Assembly (NCBI GenBank): GCA_963721115.1
Contig: CAVRIA010000004.1
Location: forward strand, 1,178,001-1,242,000
Length of the DNA: 64,000 nt
Source of the DNA: CAVRIA01 sp963721115
GTDB lineage: Bacteria; Desulfobacterota; Binatia; HRBIN30; CADEER01
Direction: 5' to 3'
In this document: positions 27,971 through 37,806 of the stretch, one piece after another
Layout: each line of letters begins with the position of its first letter
Numbering within the stretch: position 1 is the stretch's first letter
Notes under the pieces: model-generated
Databases searched by the model: none
What the model saw: only the letters and a program-made list of their open reading frames with translations
Told to the model about the DNA's origin: nothing
Made by a program: the position numbers and the translations under genes

Positions 27971-30724
27971 TCATTGGAGGTTACGTGCCAGGAAGGCCGC
28001 GAGAGGTGCTAGGACGTTGTTCGCCGCGTTGTCCTCGGCGGTGACCACGTCGAGGTGGGCGAACCCCTCGTTCATGTACACCTCGAAGCCGCCGTTCACG
28101 TCACCGAAGGTCGGAAAGGCCGGGTTCGGGTTGGAATCGTCGACCACGCGCGGCGTTCCGTCGCAGGACGGGGCTGTACAGGTGCCGATGCTCTCGGCGA
28201 AGGGGAGGAAGCTCGCCGGCACCGTCGCAAGGCCGTTGGTGCCGCCGAAGGAGATGACGGGAATGTCGATCTGCGCGGCCTGGGTCAGGTTCTCGATGTC
28301 GCGCCGGTTGCGGCCCACGGACAGAGCCGTCGAGTCCAGGCTGATGGACTGCGTACACTGCGCGTCCGCCTCCGCCTTGGTGCCGCCGCTGCAGGCGGCG
28401 CCAACGTCGCCGACCGTGCAGGTTCCGGCGACCCCCGAGCAGACGCCGCTGACGCTGGTGATGCCCAGCCCGCTCGACGGGTAGTACCAGTCGGTGAAGT
28501 TGCTCCTGCCGGCGAAGAAGATCGGCAGGAGACGGTCGAAGCGCGTCACCTCCTTCTCCTGGCCCCACTTGCCGGCCGGCAGGGAGGTCGGCGCCGGACC
28601 GTTGTCGGGCAGCACCGACAGCGGCAGAGGGCCTTCGGTGATGTCGAGCCAGGTGAGCAGGCCGCCGACCACGGGTCCAGGGGCGCCGACCGAGGTGGCG
28701 ACGAACGGGGCGACCGCGGCGACGACGCCGTCGTCGTCGACGAAGCTGCCGATGCCTCCCTCGACGGTCGACTGCGGCAGGAGAGCCAGCGTGCCCAGGT
28801 CGGGTACCTTGGCGACCGCATTGTTGCCCGCCGAGCCCTGATCGGCTCGGAGAATGATCTGGCCGCTGTCCGGGTCGGTCATCCCCTGGATGGCCGACGG
28901 CTCGACGGAGGCGAGGATGCGCGGGTTCAGAAGGCCGGCGACGACCGAGTACGAGGTGGTCGTCAGGGTGCACTTCGGCGGCACCTGGCCTGCGCAGGCG
29001 GTCGCCTCGGTGGCGATGGTGCAGGCGGTGCTGCCGTCGACGCAACGCCCGGCGTTGTCGCGCACGGCGCCGAACAGGCCGCCGTCGAACTTCGCCTCGA
29101 TGCGGTCGAGAGTGTCGCTGGTCAGGGGCGCACCGCCCGTCGAGCCGCCCCCGCCTTCGAGGAGGACCAGACCGCGCAGCCGCGCGTAGCCCGGATCGGG
29201 CGATCCGACCGCGGTCAGGTTGAAATCGGTAGCCGCGTAGCGGGCGGTGAACCCGGTTCCTGCCGAGTGACCACCGAGGAACACGTTGCCGTTCTTGGCC
29301 AGCGACTGGGCCTTTTGCACGATGGCGTCGATGTCGCGCGAGAACACCAGACCGGTCCAGTTGGCGATGAAGGGCACGTCGGCGTGTGTGTCGTAGAACT
29401 CGGCGCGGCGGTTCGGTCCGGCGGCGAGGGCCGGGTGCAGGGCCAGGCCGAGCTCGGCGCCGAACAGCCAGTCGAGCCCGATCAGCGGATCGAGTTGCGC
29501 CTCGGCGATGTCCAGGCCGACGGTGTCCTCGAGCTGGTTGGAGCGGCGGTCGTACCCCCACACCTCGAGAACCATTCCGTAGTCGCGCTGGAAGCGGGAG
29601 ATGAGATTCTCGGCCAGAATTTTGAAATCGTTGGCGCCGCCCTCGAACCCGGGTACGAGAACGAGGATGGCGTCCGGCCGCGGCTCGAACGCGTTGAGGC
29701 GAAAGCGCGTGAAGCGAGCGTTGTTGAGGCTGAAGTCGGCGCCGCCGAACTGGGCGATGAGCTTGGCGTTGGTCACCGCGACGCCGGACGAGCCCGGGGT
29801 GTCCGCCGGCTCGGCCGGACTGCGCAGGTCGAAGGTCTCGCTCGGGCAACTGCCGTTCAGCGCCCCGTCGTCGAAGGTGTCGCAATCGACGGCCAGCCCG
29901 TCCATGGCGTTGATCGTCAGGCAGACCCGGCACTCGACGCGGGCGTCGATGCAGTCTCGCAGGGCGTTGCCGACAAGGCTGGCACAGCGGCCGGGAAAGG
30001 CGCGCGCGGTGCTGACGCCGGTGCACTTCTTGGCGATGTCACTGCCCAGCTTGTCGCGCTTCTTGCCGATCTTCCCCTTCGCATCGTCGGCCACGGAGCC
30101 GGTGGTGCCCGCGTCGTCGACGCACGCCTGCAGGTCCGAGGAGGAGTCGGCGCCGTCCTTGAGCACGGACTTCTTGCACTTCAGAAACTCCTTGAACTTC
30201 GTTGCGGCGAGCTTCTCGTAGTCCTTGGCGACCGCCTGCTGGCACTTGCACCCGTCCTTGTCCGTCCCGCAGTCGATCACGGCGTTGGTCAGGGAGGCGC
30301 CGAAGACGTCCGCCAACAGGGAGAGAGATCCGTCGACTGCGGCGCCGTTGACGCTGGCCGCCACCGTCCCGGTGTAGATTCCCGCCGTGCCGGCGGGAAG
30401 CCCGAAGGTCGGCAGTTCGTCCGCGCACTTGCGCGAGAAATCGGCCTCGGTCTTGCCCTCGGCCTTGGCGATCTTGCCTTTCGCGTCGGCGACCAGGCAT
30501 TCGTCGGCGCTCTGTCCGCCCGGTAGCTTGCCCTTGCCCGCGTTCTTCAGGCAGGAGACGTTCTCCTTGCCCTGCTTGGCGGCGAGCTTGGCGCCGTCCT
30601 TGTTCATGGCGTTGATGCACTTCTGCTGATTCTTGTCGGCGGCCTGAGCAAACGCCGTTGTGGCGAAAAGCAGCGCCACGGCGGCACAGGTCGCTGCCCG
30701 TGCGAATCTCGCGTCGGTATCCAT
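27971..30724 (-). CDS. Large secreted alpha/beta hydrolase with Cys/Lys-rich N-terminal region
   Basis: The 917-residue product begins with a signal peptide (ATCAAVALLFATTAFA). A region of about 250 residues follows with paired Cys and many Lys (KCINAMNKDGAKLAAKQG, CLKNAGKGKL, CKCQQAVAKDYEKLAATKFKEFLKCKK), suggesting disulfide-stapled helical repeats. The rest is a large alpha/beta hydrolase: a strand-loop IVLVPG-like segment (DAILVLVPGFEGGAND), the nucleophile elbow GGHSAGTGF and a possible catalytic His in EGFAHLDVVTAED. The ATG at 30724 is preceded by GGGGGG; a longer upstream frame is not supported. Substrate unknown. Cys/Lys N-terminal regions of this kind recall secreted proteins of uncultured deltaproteobacterial lineages. 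Confidence 0.8.
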   Translation of the reverse strand: MDTDARFARAATCAAVALLFATTAFAQAADKNQQKCINAMNKDGAKLAAKQGKENVSCLKNAGKGKLPGGQSADECLVADAKGKIAKAEGKTEADFSRKCADELPTFGLPAGTAGIYTGTVAASVNGAAVDGSLSLLADVFGASLTNAVIDCGTDKDGCKCQQAVAKDYEKLAATKFKEFLKCKKSVLKDGADSSSDLQACVDDAGTTGSVADDAKGKIGKKRDKLGSDIAKKCTGVSTARAFPGRCASLVGNALRDCIDARVECRVCLTINAMDGLAVDCDTFDDGALNGSCPSETFDLRSPAEPADTPGSSGVAVTNAKLIAQFGGADFSLNNARFTRFRLNAFEPRPDAILVLVPGFEGGANDFKILAENLISRFQRDYGMVLEVWGYDRRSNQLEDTVGLDIAEAQLDPLIGLDWLFGAELGLALHPALAAGPNRRAEFYDTHADVPFIANWTGLVFSRDIDAIVQKAQSLAKNGNVFLGGHSAGTGFTARYAATDFNLTAVGSPDPGYARLRGLVLLEGGGGSTGGAPLTSDTLDRIEAKFDGGLFGAVRDNAGRCVDGSTACTIATEATACAGQVPPKCTLTTTSYSVVAGLLNPRILASVEPSAIQGMTDPDSGQIILRADQGSAGNNAVAKVPDLGTLALLPQSTVEGGIGSFVDDDGVVAAVAPFVATSVGAPGPVVGGLLTWLDITEGPLPLSVLPDNGPAPTSLPAGKWGQEKEVTRFDRLLPIFFAGRSNFTDWYYPSSGLGITSVSGVCSGVAGTCTVGDVGAACSGGTKAEADAQCTQSISLDSTALSVGRNRRDIENLTQAAQIDIPVISFGGTNGLATVPASFLPFAESIGTCTAPSCDGTPRVVDDSNPNPAFPTFGDVNGGFEVYMNEGFAHLDVVTAEDNAANNVLAPLAAFLARNLQ

Positions 30725-30892
30725 TCGATTCCCCCCTTCGACCCGGTCCCGCCGGAACCCTCTCGCTTCTCGTCTTATTTCCACGCGTCTGTCTTGTGCG
30801 GCCGGTCGGTTCGATGGTAAGTATATCCATCGCCGCACGAAATGAAACAACAGGATCGACGCGCCGGAGATGCCTTTTGCGTCTCGGACCGC

Positions 30893-30898
30893 TACAAT
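30893..30898 (+). promoter_or_regulatory. Possible -10 box, near-leaderless start
   Basis: TACAAT at 30893-30898 is a good -10 hexamer only 12 bases before the chosen ATG at 30911. No clear -35 was found. If real, the transcript would have almost no leader, which fits the absence of a visible ribosome-binding site. Confidence 0.25.
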
Positions 30899-30910
30899 TG
30901 TCGGATTGCC

Positions 30911-32317
30911 ATGAGAGAGCGGGCCAGAAGGCAAAGGCAGAGACGGGGTGGACGGCGACCGGGACGAGATCCGTGGCGGGCGCCGGCGATGCTCGCGGCG
31001 GCGGCGCTGGTTCTCGTCAGCATGGGGGCGTTCGCCGCCTCGCTCGAGAGGATCGACGGCGCGCGTCTCGGCCAGGTCGATCTCTTCAAGCCCGCCGGCA
31101 GCCCGACGGGGTTCGTCTACCTGTTCTCCGACGCGCCCGGCTGGACGCCGGAGCTGCAGCGGGCGGCGGAGTCGCTCAGCCGCATGGGAGCGGTGGTCAT
31201 CGGTGTCGACCTGTCGCGCTACCGGCGCGGGCTGGCGGCCAGTGACGACGGCTGTCACTACGTCATTTCCGAGCTGGAGTTGATGAGCCGGCGCCTGCAG
31301 AAGGAAATGGGCTTCGACAGGTATCTGTCGCCCATCCTGGCGGGCATCGGGGAGGGGGGGACGCTCGCCTATGCCGGTCTGGCGCAGTCGCCGGCGGCGA
31401 CCGTCGAGGGCGCGTTGAGCGTCGACCCGTCCCCGGTGCTGCGCACCAAGGTGGGGTTCTGCGAGGGTGCCCCGGTGCGGCCGGCCGCCGGCGGCGGATT
31501 CAGCTACGGTCCGCAACCGCACCTGCCCGGGTGGTGGCGCGTCTCGTCGGAGACGCCGTTACCAGCGCCCCTGGCGGCCCTGGTGACTCGCGGAGAGGAG
31601 CCCTCGGGCAGCCCGACCGAGCGCCTCGTGGCGGTGCTGCGGCCGCTCCTGGAGAGCCGCGCGTCGAGCGCCGCCGAGAGCGTCCTCGCGGACCTGCCAC
31701 TGACCGAGATAGCGGGCGATCCGCCGGGCTCCCTGATGGCCGTGATCTACTCCGGCGACGGCGGCTGGCGCGACATCGACAAGCAGATCGGCGGCTTTCT
31801 CGCTGAGCACGGGGTGTCCGTCGTCGGCGTCGACTCGTTGCGCTACTTCTGGAACGGGAAGACACCCGAAGAAGTGGCGGGCGATCTGACCGACATCCTT
31901 TACTTCTATCGGGCCAAGTGGAAGACGCCGAAGGTAATCCTCGTGGGCTATTCGTTCGGCGCCGGGGTTCTCCCCTTCGCGGTCAATCGCCTGTCGCCCG
32001 CCGATCGCGCCGCGGTGGTGGAAATCGCGCTGCTGGGGCTCGAGAGCAGGGCGGATTTCACCATGCACATCGAGGGCTGGTTCGGGTCGGGGCCGAGCGA
32101 CGACGCGCTGCCGGTTCTGCCCGAGATGAAACGCATGGACCTGTCCCGCGTGCAGTGCTTCTACGGCGAAGAGGAGGACGACACGCTGTGTCGCTCCCCG
32201 GCGCTGTCCGCCGCCGAGATCATCCATACCGGCGGCGGCCACCACTTCGACGGCGGCTATCAGGCTCTCGGCCAGAAGATTCTGGACGGGGCACAACGGA
32301 GAGCGTCGCTCCGATGA
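30911..32317 (+). CDS. VirJ/AcvB-like periplasmic serine hydrolase
   Basis: An N-terminal basic region and hydrophobic span (MLAAAALVLVSMGAFAASL) give a signal sequence. The C-terminal half matches the VirJ/AcvB domain: YSGDGGWRDIDKQIGGFLAEHG, VVGVDSLRYFWNGKTPEEVAGDL, the nucleophile elbow VGYSFGAGVLPFA, NRLSPADRAA and the final GGGHHFDGGYQ. AcvB of Agrobacterium is a periplasmic hydrolase of lysyl-phosphatidylglycerol. An MprF-like lysyl-PG synthase gene lies 3 kb downstream, so the same lipid is a good candidate substrate. The N-terminal half is a second, divergent copy-like domain without a clear nucleophile. ATG at 30911 was chosen; ATG at 30842 adds 23 residues. Confidence 0.85.
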   Translation: MRERARRQRQRRGGRRPGRDPWRAPAMLAAAALVLVSMGAFAASLERIDGARLGQVDLFKPAGSPTGFVYLFSDAPGWTPELQRAAESLSRMGAVVIGVDLSRYRRGLAASDDGCHYVISELELMSRRLQKEMGFDRYLSPILAGIGEGGTLAYAGLAQSPAATVEGALSVDPSPVLRTKVGFCEGAPVRPAAGGGFSYGPQPHLPGWWRVSSETPLPAPLAALVTRGEEPSGSPTERLVAVLRPLLESRASSAAESVLADLPLTEIAGDPPGSLMAVIYSGDGGWRDIDKQIGGFLAEHGVSVVGVDSLRYFWNGKTPEEVAGDLTDILYFYRAKWKTPKVILVGYSFGAGVLPFAVNRLSPADRAAVVEIALLGLESRADFTMHIEGWFGSGPSDDALPVLPEMKRMDLSRVQCFYGEEEDDTLCRSPALSAAEIIHTGGGHHFDGGYQALGQKILDGAQRRASLR

Positions 32318-32488
32318 ATGCGTCCCGCATCGGATCGGCGCCCGGCACGCCGATTCTCCTCCCGGGGCGGCCGTACTCCGTCTGCGCGTGACGTGCATGT
32401 AGGCGGGGCGCGGAGAAACGCGCCGAGCGGCGACCGCACCAGCTCTTCGTTTGCCTCGCTCGCGCGATGGTCGTTAGACTCGCCCACC

Positions 32489-34963
32489 ATGCGAGCCCGC
32501 TTGCGGATCGCCGACGCGCGTCGATTGGCTCGGGGAGCCATCGCCGCCGCCTCGGCCGTTGCAATCGTCACGGTCGCCGCGTGCCGTTCGGCGCCGCCGG
32601 AACCGGCGCCGAACGTCGTGCTCGTCACGCTCGACACCACGCGTCCGGATCATCTGGGCTGCTACGGGGATCGCGACGCGTCCACGCCGAACATCGACGC
32701 CGTCGCCGCCGCCGGGGCGCGGTTCGACATGGCCATCACGCCGGTCCCGATCACGCTCCCCAGTCACACCACGATTCTCACCGGACGGGCGCCGGCCTCG
32801 CACGGCGTTCACGACAACATCCTCGATCGACTGTCGGACGACGTTCCGACCGTTGCCGTGCTCTTGAAGCAGCGTGGCTACGACACGGCCGCCTTCATCG
32901 GCGCCGCCGTCCTCGACCATCGCTTCGGTCTGGCGCGGGGGTTCGACCACTACGACGACGAGCTGATCAGCGACATGAAGGAGCGCAATCCCCTCTCCTT
33001 CGTCGAGCGCCGGGCGGAGGAGGTCACCCGTCCCGCCGTCGAATGGCTCGCCGCGCGCGACACGGAGCGGCCCTTCCTGCTCTGGGCGCACTACTTCGAT
33101 GCGCACATGGACTACGCCGCTCCGCCGCCGTTCGGGGAGCGCTTCGCCGAACGGCCGTACGACGGAGAGATCGCCTACATGGACCATTGGGTCGGACGGC
33201 TTCTCGACGCGGTGGCGGAGCACGAGAACGGCCGGCCGACGCTCGTCGTGATGGTCGGCGATCACGGCGAGGGCCTGGGCGAGCACGGGGAGCAGTCGCA
33301 CGGGCTCTTCGTGTACGACTCGACGCTGCGGGTTCCGCTGCTGCTGCGGTTCCCGGGGCATATTCCGGCCGCTGTCGTCGTCCCGAGTCTGGTGAGCACG
33401 GTGGCGATTCTGCCGACGATTCTCGATTTGCTCGGCGTGCCGCCTCCGGGGGGCCTCGGCGCATCCAGTCTGGTGCCGATCCTGCGCGGCGCCTCCGCGG
33501 CGGACCCGAAACCGATCTTTGTCGAAACGCTTCTGCCGAAGAATCTCTTCGGCTGGGCGCCCATCGAGGGCATCCGGACGGCGCGTTTCAAGTACGTCGA
33601 ATCACCGAAGCCGGAGCTCTACGACCTGGAGCGCGATCCCAAGGAGACCTCGAACCTCGCAGCGGAGCGCAGCGACGAAGTCGCGTCGTTCAAAGAGCGC
33701 CTCGCGCTTCACCGAGCGGCGTCGACCGATACCCGGCGCGCCGGCGGCGCGCCGGGACAGCTCGACGAGGCGACGCGCCAGCGTCTCGCCGCTCTCGGTT
33801 ATTCGGTCGCCCCCGAGCCAGTGGCGTTGGAGGGGCACACGGACCCGAAGGACCTCGTGACGTTGTTCGATGCCCTCTACGGTGCCACGGAGCTCATCGC
33901 GAATCACAAGTGGGACAAAGCGATCGACGAGCTTCAGGCGGTGCTGGGCCTGCATCCGCAGCACGTCGGCGCCATGGTCATGCTCGGAGAAGTTCATTGG
34001 CGGCGGGCCTACGAGGGGGCGGTGGTCGTCTCGGGCGCGCCGACGCAGAGCTCGGCGAGCGGCGAGCATCTCCTCCCCGTGGCCCTGCCGGAGAATGCGT
34101 CGGAGGATTTCGCCGCGGCGGAGAAGTGGTACCGACGCGCGCTCGAAGTCGATCCGTCGTCCGGACCGGCGGAGCTCGGGCTGGGCCGAGTTTACAGCAG
34201 TCGCGGCGAGCTGGACGCCGCGCTCGGGTGCTATCGGCGCGCCCTCCAGATCTCTCCGGACGCCCCTGAAGCCCGGGCGGAGATGGCGACGATCCTGATC
34301 AAGCAGGGCGAGCTCGCGAAGGCGGTCGACGAGCTCGAGGGGCTGGTGCGGGCGCACCCCGACTACGCCCCGGCGCACCGAAGCCTCGGAGCGCTGTATC
34401 GGGGGCGCGGCGACGAGCAGCGCGCGCTCGAGGAGTACACTCTGGCGGTGCGGCTGGCGCCCAACGATGCCGTGTCGAGCTTTCTCCTGGCCAACCTGCT
34501 CGCGGCGATGGGTCGACTCGACGACGCTCTGCCGTCTTACCGGGTCGCCGTGCAGCTCGATCCCCATGCCGTCCACGCCCGTATCGGCCTCGGCGATGTG
34601 TATTTTCGCAAGGGCGATCTGGCGGCGGCGCGCGAGCAGTTCGAGGCCGCGGTCGAGGTGTCGCCGCACTTCGCTGATGCGTACTTCGCCCTGGGGACGC
34701 TCGACGCGCGCGAGGGGAAGCTGGAGAGCGCCGCGCAGAACTATCGGACCGCGCTCCAGTATCGACCGGATCTCACCGTGGCCGAGGTGCGGCTGGCGCA
34801 GGTGTACCGGAGGCAGGGAAAGGACGACCTGGCGGAGCAGGCGTTGGGTCGGGCGCGCGACATCGAGCCCGACAACGCGCGCGTGCGCGAGATGCTGGCC
34901 GACCTCTACCGCGCAACCGGTCGTGCCGAGGAGGCGCGGCGTCTACTCACTCCCGGCGGGTGA
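32489..34963 (+). CDS. Sulfatase-fold lipoprotein-like protein with C-terminal TPR repeats
   Basis: The N terminus (LARGAIAAASAVAIVTVAACRSAP) resembles a lipoprotein signal with a lipobox Cys. The following ~430 residues are an alkaline-phosphatase-superfamily (sulfatase) domain: NVVLVTLDTTRPDHLGCYGD, TLPSHTTILTGRAP, MVGDHGEGLGEHGE and KYVESPKPELYDLERDPKE. The formylglycine motif C/S-x-P-x-R is absent; the equivalent site reads PITLPSHTTI. It may be a phosphatase or phosphotransferase rather than a sulfatase. The last ~300 residues hold about nine TPR-type helical repeats. It sits between the AcvB-like and MprF-like genes. ATG at 32489 is the chosen start. Confidence 0.82.
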   Translation: MRARLRIADARRLARGAIAAASAVAIVTVAACRSAPPEPAPNVVLVTLDTTRPDHLGCYGDRDASTPNIDAVAAAGARFDMAITPVPITLPSHTTILTGRAPASHGVHDNILDRLSDDVPTVAVLLKQRGYDTAAFIGAAVLDHRFGLARGFDHYDDELISDMKERNPLSFVERRAEEVTRPAVEWLAARDTERPFLLWAHYFDAHMDYAAPPPFGERFAERPYDGEIAYMDHWVGRLLDAVAEHENGRPTLVVMVGDHGEGLGEHGEQSHGLFVYDSTLRVPLLLRFPGHIPAAVVVPSLVSTVAILPTILDLLGVPPPGGLGASSLVPILRGASAADPKPIFVETLLPKNLFGWAPIEGIRTARFKYVESPKPELYDLERDPKETSNLAAERSDEVASFKERLALHRAASTDTRRAGGAPGQLDEATRQRLAALGYSVAPEPVALEGHTDPKDLVTLFDALYGATELIANHKWDKAIDELQAVLGLHPQHVGAMVMLGEVHWRRAYEGAVVVSGAPTQSSASGEHLLPVALPENASEDFAAAEKWYRRALEVDPSSGPAELGLGRVYSSRGELDAALGCYRRALQISPDAPEARAEMATILIKQGELAKAVDELEGLVRAHPDYAPAHRSLGALYRGRGDEQRALEEYTLAVRLAPNDAVSSFLLANLLAAMGRLDDALPSYRVAVQLDPHAVHARIGLGDVYFRKGDLAAAREQFEAAVEVSPHFADAYFALGTLDAREGKLESAAQNYRTALQYRPDLTVAEVRLAQVYRRQGKDDLAEQALGRARDIEPDNARVREMLADLYRATGRAEEARRLLTPGG

Positions 34964-35035
34964 AGGGGCGAGGGGCCGCCGAGTGTCACGCCGATTCCGG
35001 CCCGCCAGTTCGGGGACGGGAGCGACGGGGCGGCT

Positions 35036-37604
35036 CTACTTGGAAACGACACCTTTCAGACCGCCCGAGACCAACGACGCCACGTTGGCGAGCACGCGCG
35101 GCAGCACGATACCACCGGGGCAGACCAGGTACTTCGGATGCCAGTCGGGCTCGAATTTGTTCTTGAACTGCCGCAGACCCTGGAAGTTGTAGAACTGCTC
35201 GCCGTAGCGAAAGGCGATGGCGCCGATGCGTTGCCAGAGCGGAGCCAGGGCCCGCGCCTCGAGGCCGGAGAGGGGCGCCATGCCGAGGTTGAACCAGCGG
35301 TAGCCGTCTCTCTGCGCCCACAAGATGAGCTGGAGGAAGAGATACTCCATGGTGCTCTCGGGCGAGTCCGCCCGGTAGCGCATCAGATCGGGGGATACCT
35401 CCGCCTGCTCGGCGCTGCACCAGAGGTTCGAGAAGGCGACGATCTGATCGCCGACGCGGACGATCCCGACCGGGAACTGCGCCAGGTAGTCCGGATCGAA
35501 TCTGCCCAGCGAGAAGCTCTTCTCGCGCGTGTGCTTCTCCGTCAGCCACACGTCGGAGACGGCGCGCAGCTCCGGCAGGACGGCCGGCACCGCCGAGGGC
35601 GGCAACATCTCGAAGCTGCCGCCGCGGCGCTCGACGTTGCGCAGAACGTAGCGTTGCTGTTTGTGCGAGCTGCCCTCCAAGGTGAATCTCTCCAGGGAGA
35701 CGCGCGCCTCCTCGCCGAACTTCAATGGCACCAGACCGACGTCGAGGTAGAGCGGCAGATTGATCGCGCGCGCTTCGTAGAAGACGGGCCAGGCGCCGTC
35801 GCGATCGCACAGCTCGCGGAAGAGCCATACCAGCTCGGCCCGGCGGTCCATGGGGCCGACGGGATCGCCCATCGAGACCCAGCTTCGTCCGCTGACGCCG
35901 TACATGATCATCGCGCGGCGGTCCTCGCTGAAGAGGAAGTGCTTGTCGCCGAGCAGAGCCAGGTTCGCCGTCGCTTCGCCCGCGCTTCGAACGATGGCGC
36001 GCGCCGTGTCGAAGGCATCGGGGTCGGCGGAGAGAGGGCGCGGCTTCGATGGGCTCAGCAGGTGCGCGACGGCGAAGAAGAGGCCCGCTCCGATGACGCC
36101 GACGCTGGCGCGCAGGAAGCGCGGCGCGTCGCCGCGCAGGCTGAACTGCCACCAGAGATCGTGCGCGTACTCGACGTGCTTGTGGGCGAACATGCCGAGC
36201 CAGACGGAGGCCGCCACGGCGACGATGACGGCGACGCTCCAGCCCGGCGTGAAACGCTCGCCGATCACGGAGGCGCGCCGGTAGAAGTGGCGCCGGCAGG
36301 GGATCAGTGCGGCCAGCATTCCGGCCAGGATGATCGTCTGTACGTAGTGCAGGCCGCGCAGGAGCGAGAATACGGCGCCCGCCGCGAGGAGAACGGCGGA
36401 GAGATGATAGGCGGCGTCGAGCCGGCGCTGCAGGCCGCTGCCGAGGAGCATCAGTCCCAGGCCGGCGAGGCTTCCGAGGAAGTGCGACAGCTCGAGCACC
36501 GGCAACGGGAGGAACTGATCGAGGACGTCGAGCCCCTGGTGGGAGGCGGGAACGACGCCGGAGAAGAGCAGAATGGCGCCGCCGATGAAGACGGTCACCG
36601 AGAGCAGGCGTGGCGCCACTTCCGGCACCCAGCGGCCGAAGAGCAGTCCGAGGCGGTTGAAGTGCTCGCGGCGCTTGGCGGCCTCGTGCAGGGCGAGCAG
36701 GGCCGTCGCCACGCAGAGCGGAAGGAGATAGTAGACGGCGCGGAAGACGATCAGCGGCGCGACGATGTCGGGACCGCTGGCCTGCCGGTTGAGCGCCAGA
36801 AGCACGATGGTCTCGAAAACGCCGAGGCCTCCCGGCACGTGACTGACGACGCCGCTGACCTGCGCGACGACGAAGATGGCGAGAAAGTGCCCGTACGAGA
36901 TGGAGACGGAGGACGGGAGCAGGACGTAGAGCACGGCCGCGGTGGTGCTCCAGTCCACCGTGGACAGGATCACCTGCCGGACGGCGATGCCGGGCTTGGG
37001 CAGGGAGAATTCCCAGTCGCCGATGGGGATGGAGGTCTTCCGAAGGGCGCAGGCTGCCACGTAGCCGGCGATCAGCAGGAGCAGGACGATTCCCAGCGGC
37101 CGGGCGGCCGCCACCGGAAGGTGCAGCGAGGCGCCGACGGCTACGGGATCGGCCAGCAGGGCCGGCGCCGTGATGCTGAAAGCGCCGAGCCAGAAGGTGA
37201 CGCTGGCGAAGCCGATGAGGGTGGTGATCTCGAGGGTGGACAGGCCCCATGTGGAGTACAGGCGGTAGCGCGGCGCCGCTCCGCCGAGCACGGACAGTCC
37301 GATGTTGTGGCTGAAGGAGTAGCCGAGAAAGGAAGCGAGCGCCGTGCGGCGGTACGGCAGGTCGCGGTTCAGGTGCTCCAGGGCCAGCGCGTCATACCCG
37401 GTCAGCAAGCCGTAGCTCACGATCGTGAGCAGCAGGGCGAGCAGGACCTGCCAGTACGGGCAGGGCGGCGATGCTGCGGCGAATGTCGTGATAGTCGTAG
37501 GCGCGCAGCTCCCGGTGCAGGAGCCAGAGCGCGGCGCCGAACAGGAGGGCGAGCAGGACGGGGGCGAAGCGGTGCAGTCGGCGGCTGTTCAAGCGTATTC
37601 CCAA
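35036..37604 (-). CDS. mprF: MprF-like lysyl-phosphatidylglycerol synthase/flippase, split by a one-base insertion
   Basis: A polytopic N-terminal part (GYSFSHNIGLSVLGGAAPRYRLY, FVVAQVSGVVSHVPGGLGVFETIVL) is followed by a soluble C-terminal DUF2156 domain (LALLGDKHFLFSEDRRAMIMYGVSGRSWVSMGDPVGP). This is the architecture of bifunctional MprF, which transfers lysine from lysyl-tRNA to phosphatidylglycerol and flips the product. The first ~50 residues (RLHRFAPVLLALLFGAALWLL) are one frame away. Removing one base near 37457 joins LPYWQVLLALLLTIVSYG. TTG at 37604 or 37592 are likely starts. It is convergent with the sulfatase-fold gene (ends 34963) and close to an AcvB-like hydrolase. Confidence 0.88.
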
Positions 37605-37721
37605 TCGAGCGAATCGGCGCCGACTTCTACTAGCACTTCGTCGCGTCAGAGGTCGACTTCGCGGCAGGACTGAACGACGAAAACGCGACTGGAGCCGCGC
37701 GACTGGAAGATTGGGAAGGTG

Positions 37722-37765
37722 GGCCGCGCCACGTGGATGAAGAGGGGGGTCCACGTGGCGCGGCC
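37722..37765. repeat. Strong 16-bp inverted repeat upstream of mprF
   Basis: Arms at 37722-37737 (GGCCGCGCCACGTGGA) and 37750-37765 are perfect complements with a 12-base loop. Each arm contains CACGTG. It lies between the mprF start and the 3' end (37807) of the upstream minus-strand gene, so it may end that transcript or be an operator. No T-run follows on the minus strand. Confidence 0.5.
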
Positions 37766-37806
37766 GGGGCGACCGAGCCGGACGGGCGGTAGGGCTCGGC
37801 CGCCGG

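Noticed and set aside
28055..30526. Long plus-strand frame across the secreted hydrolase gene
   Set aside because: Antisense to a gene with a signal peptide, strong ribosome-binding site and a hydrolase motif; no protein family match.
35138..37633. Plus-strand frame antisense to mprF
   Set aside because: mprF carries clear membrane and DUF2156 motifs; the antisense frame shows no recognisable features.
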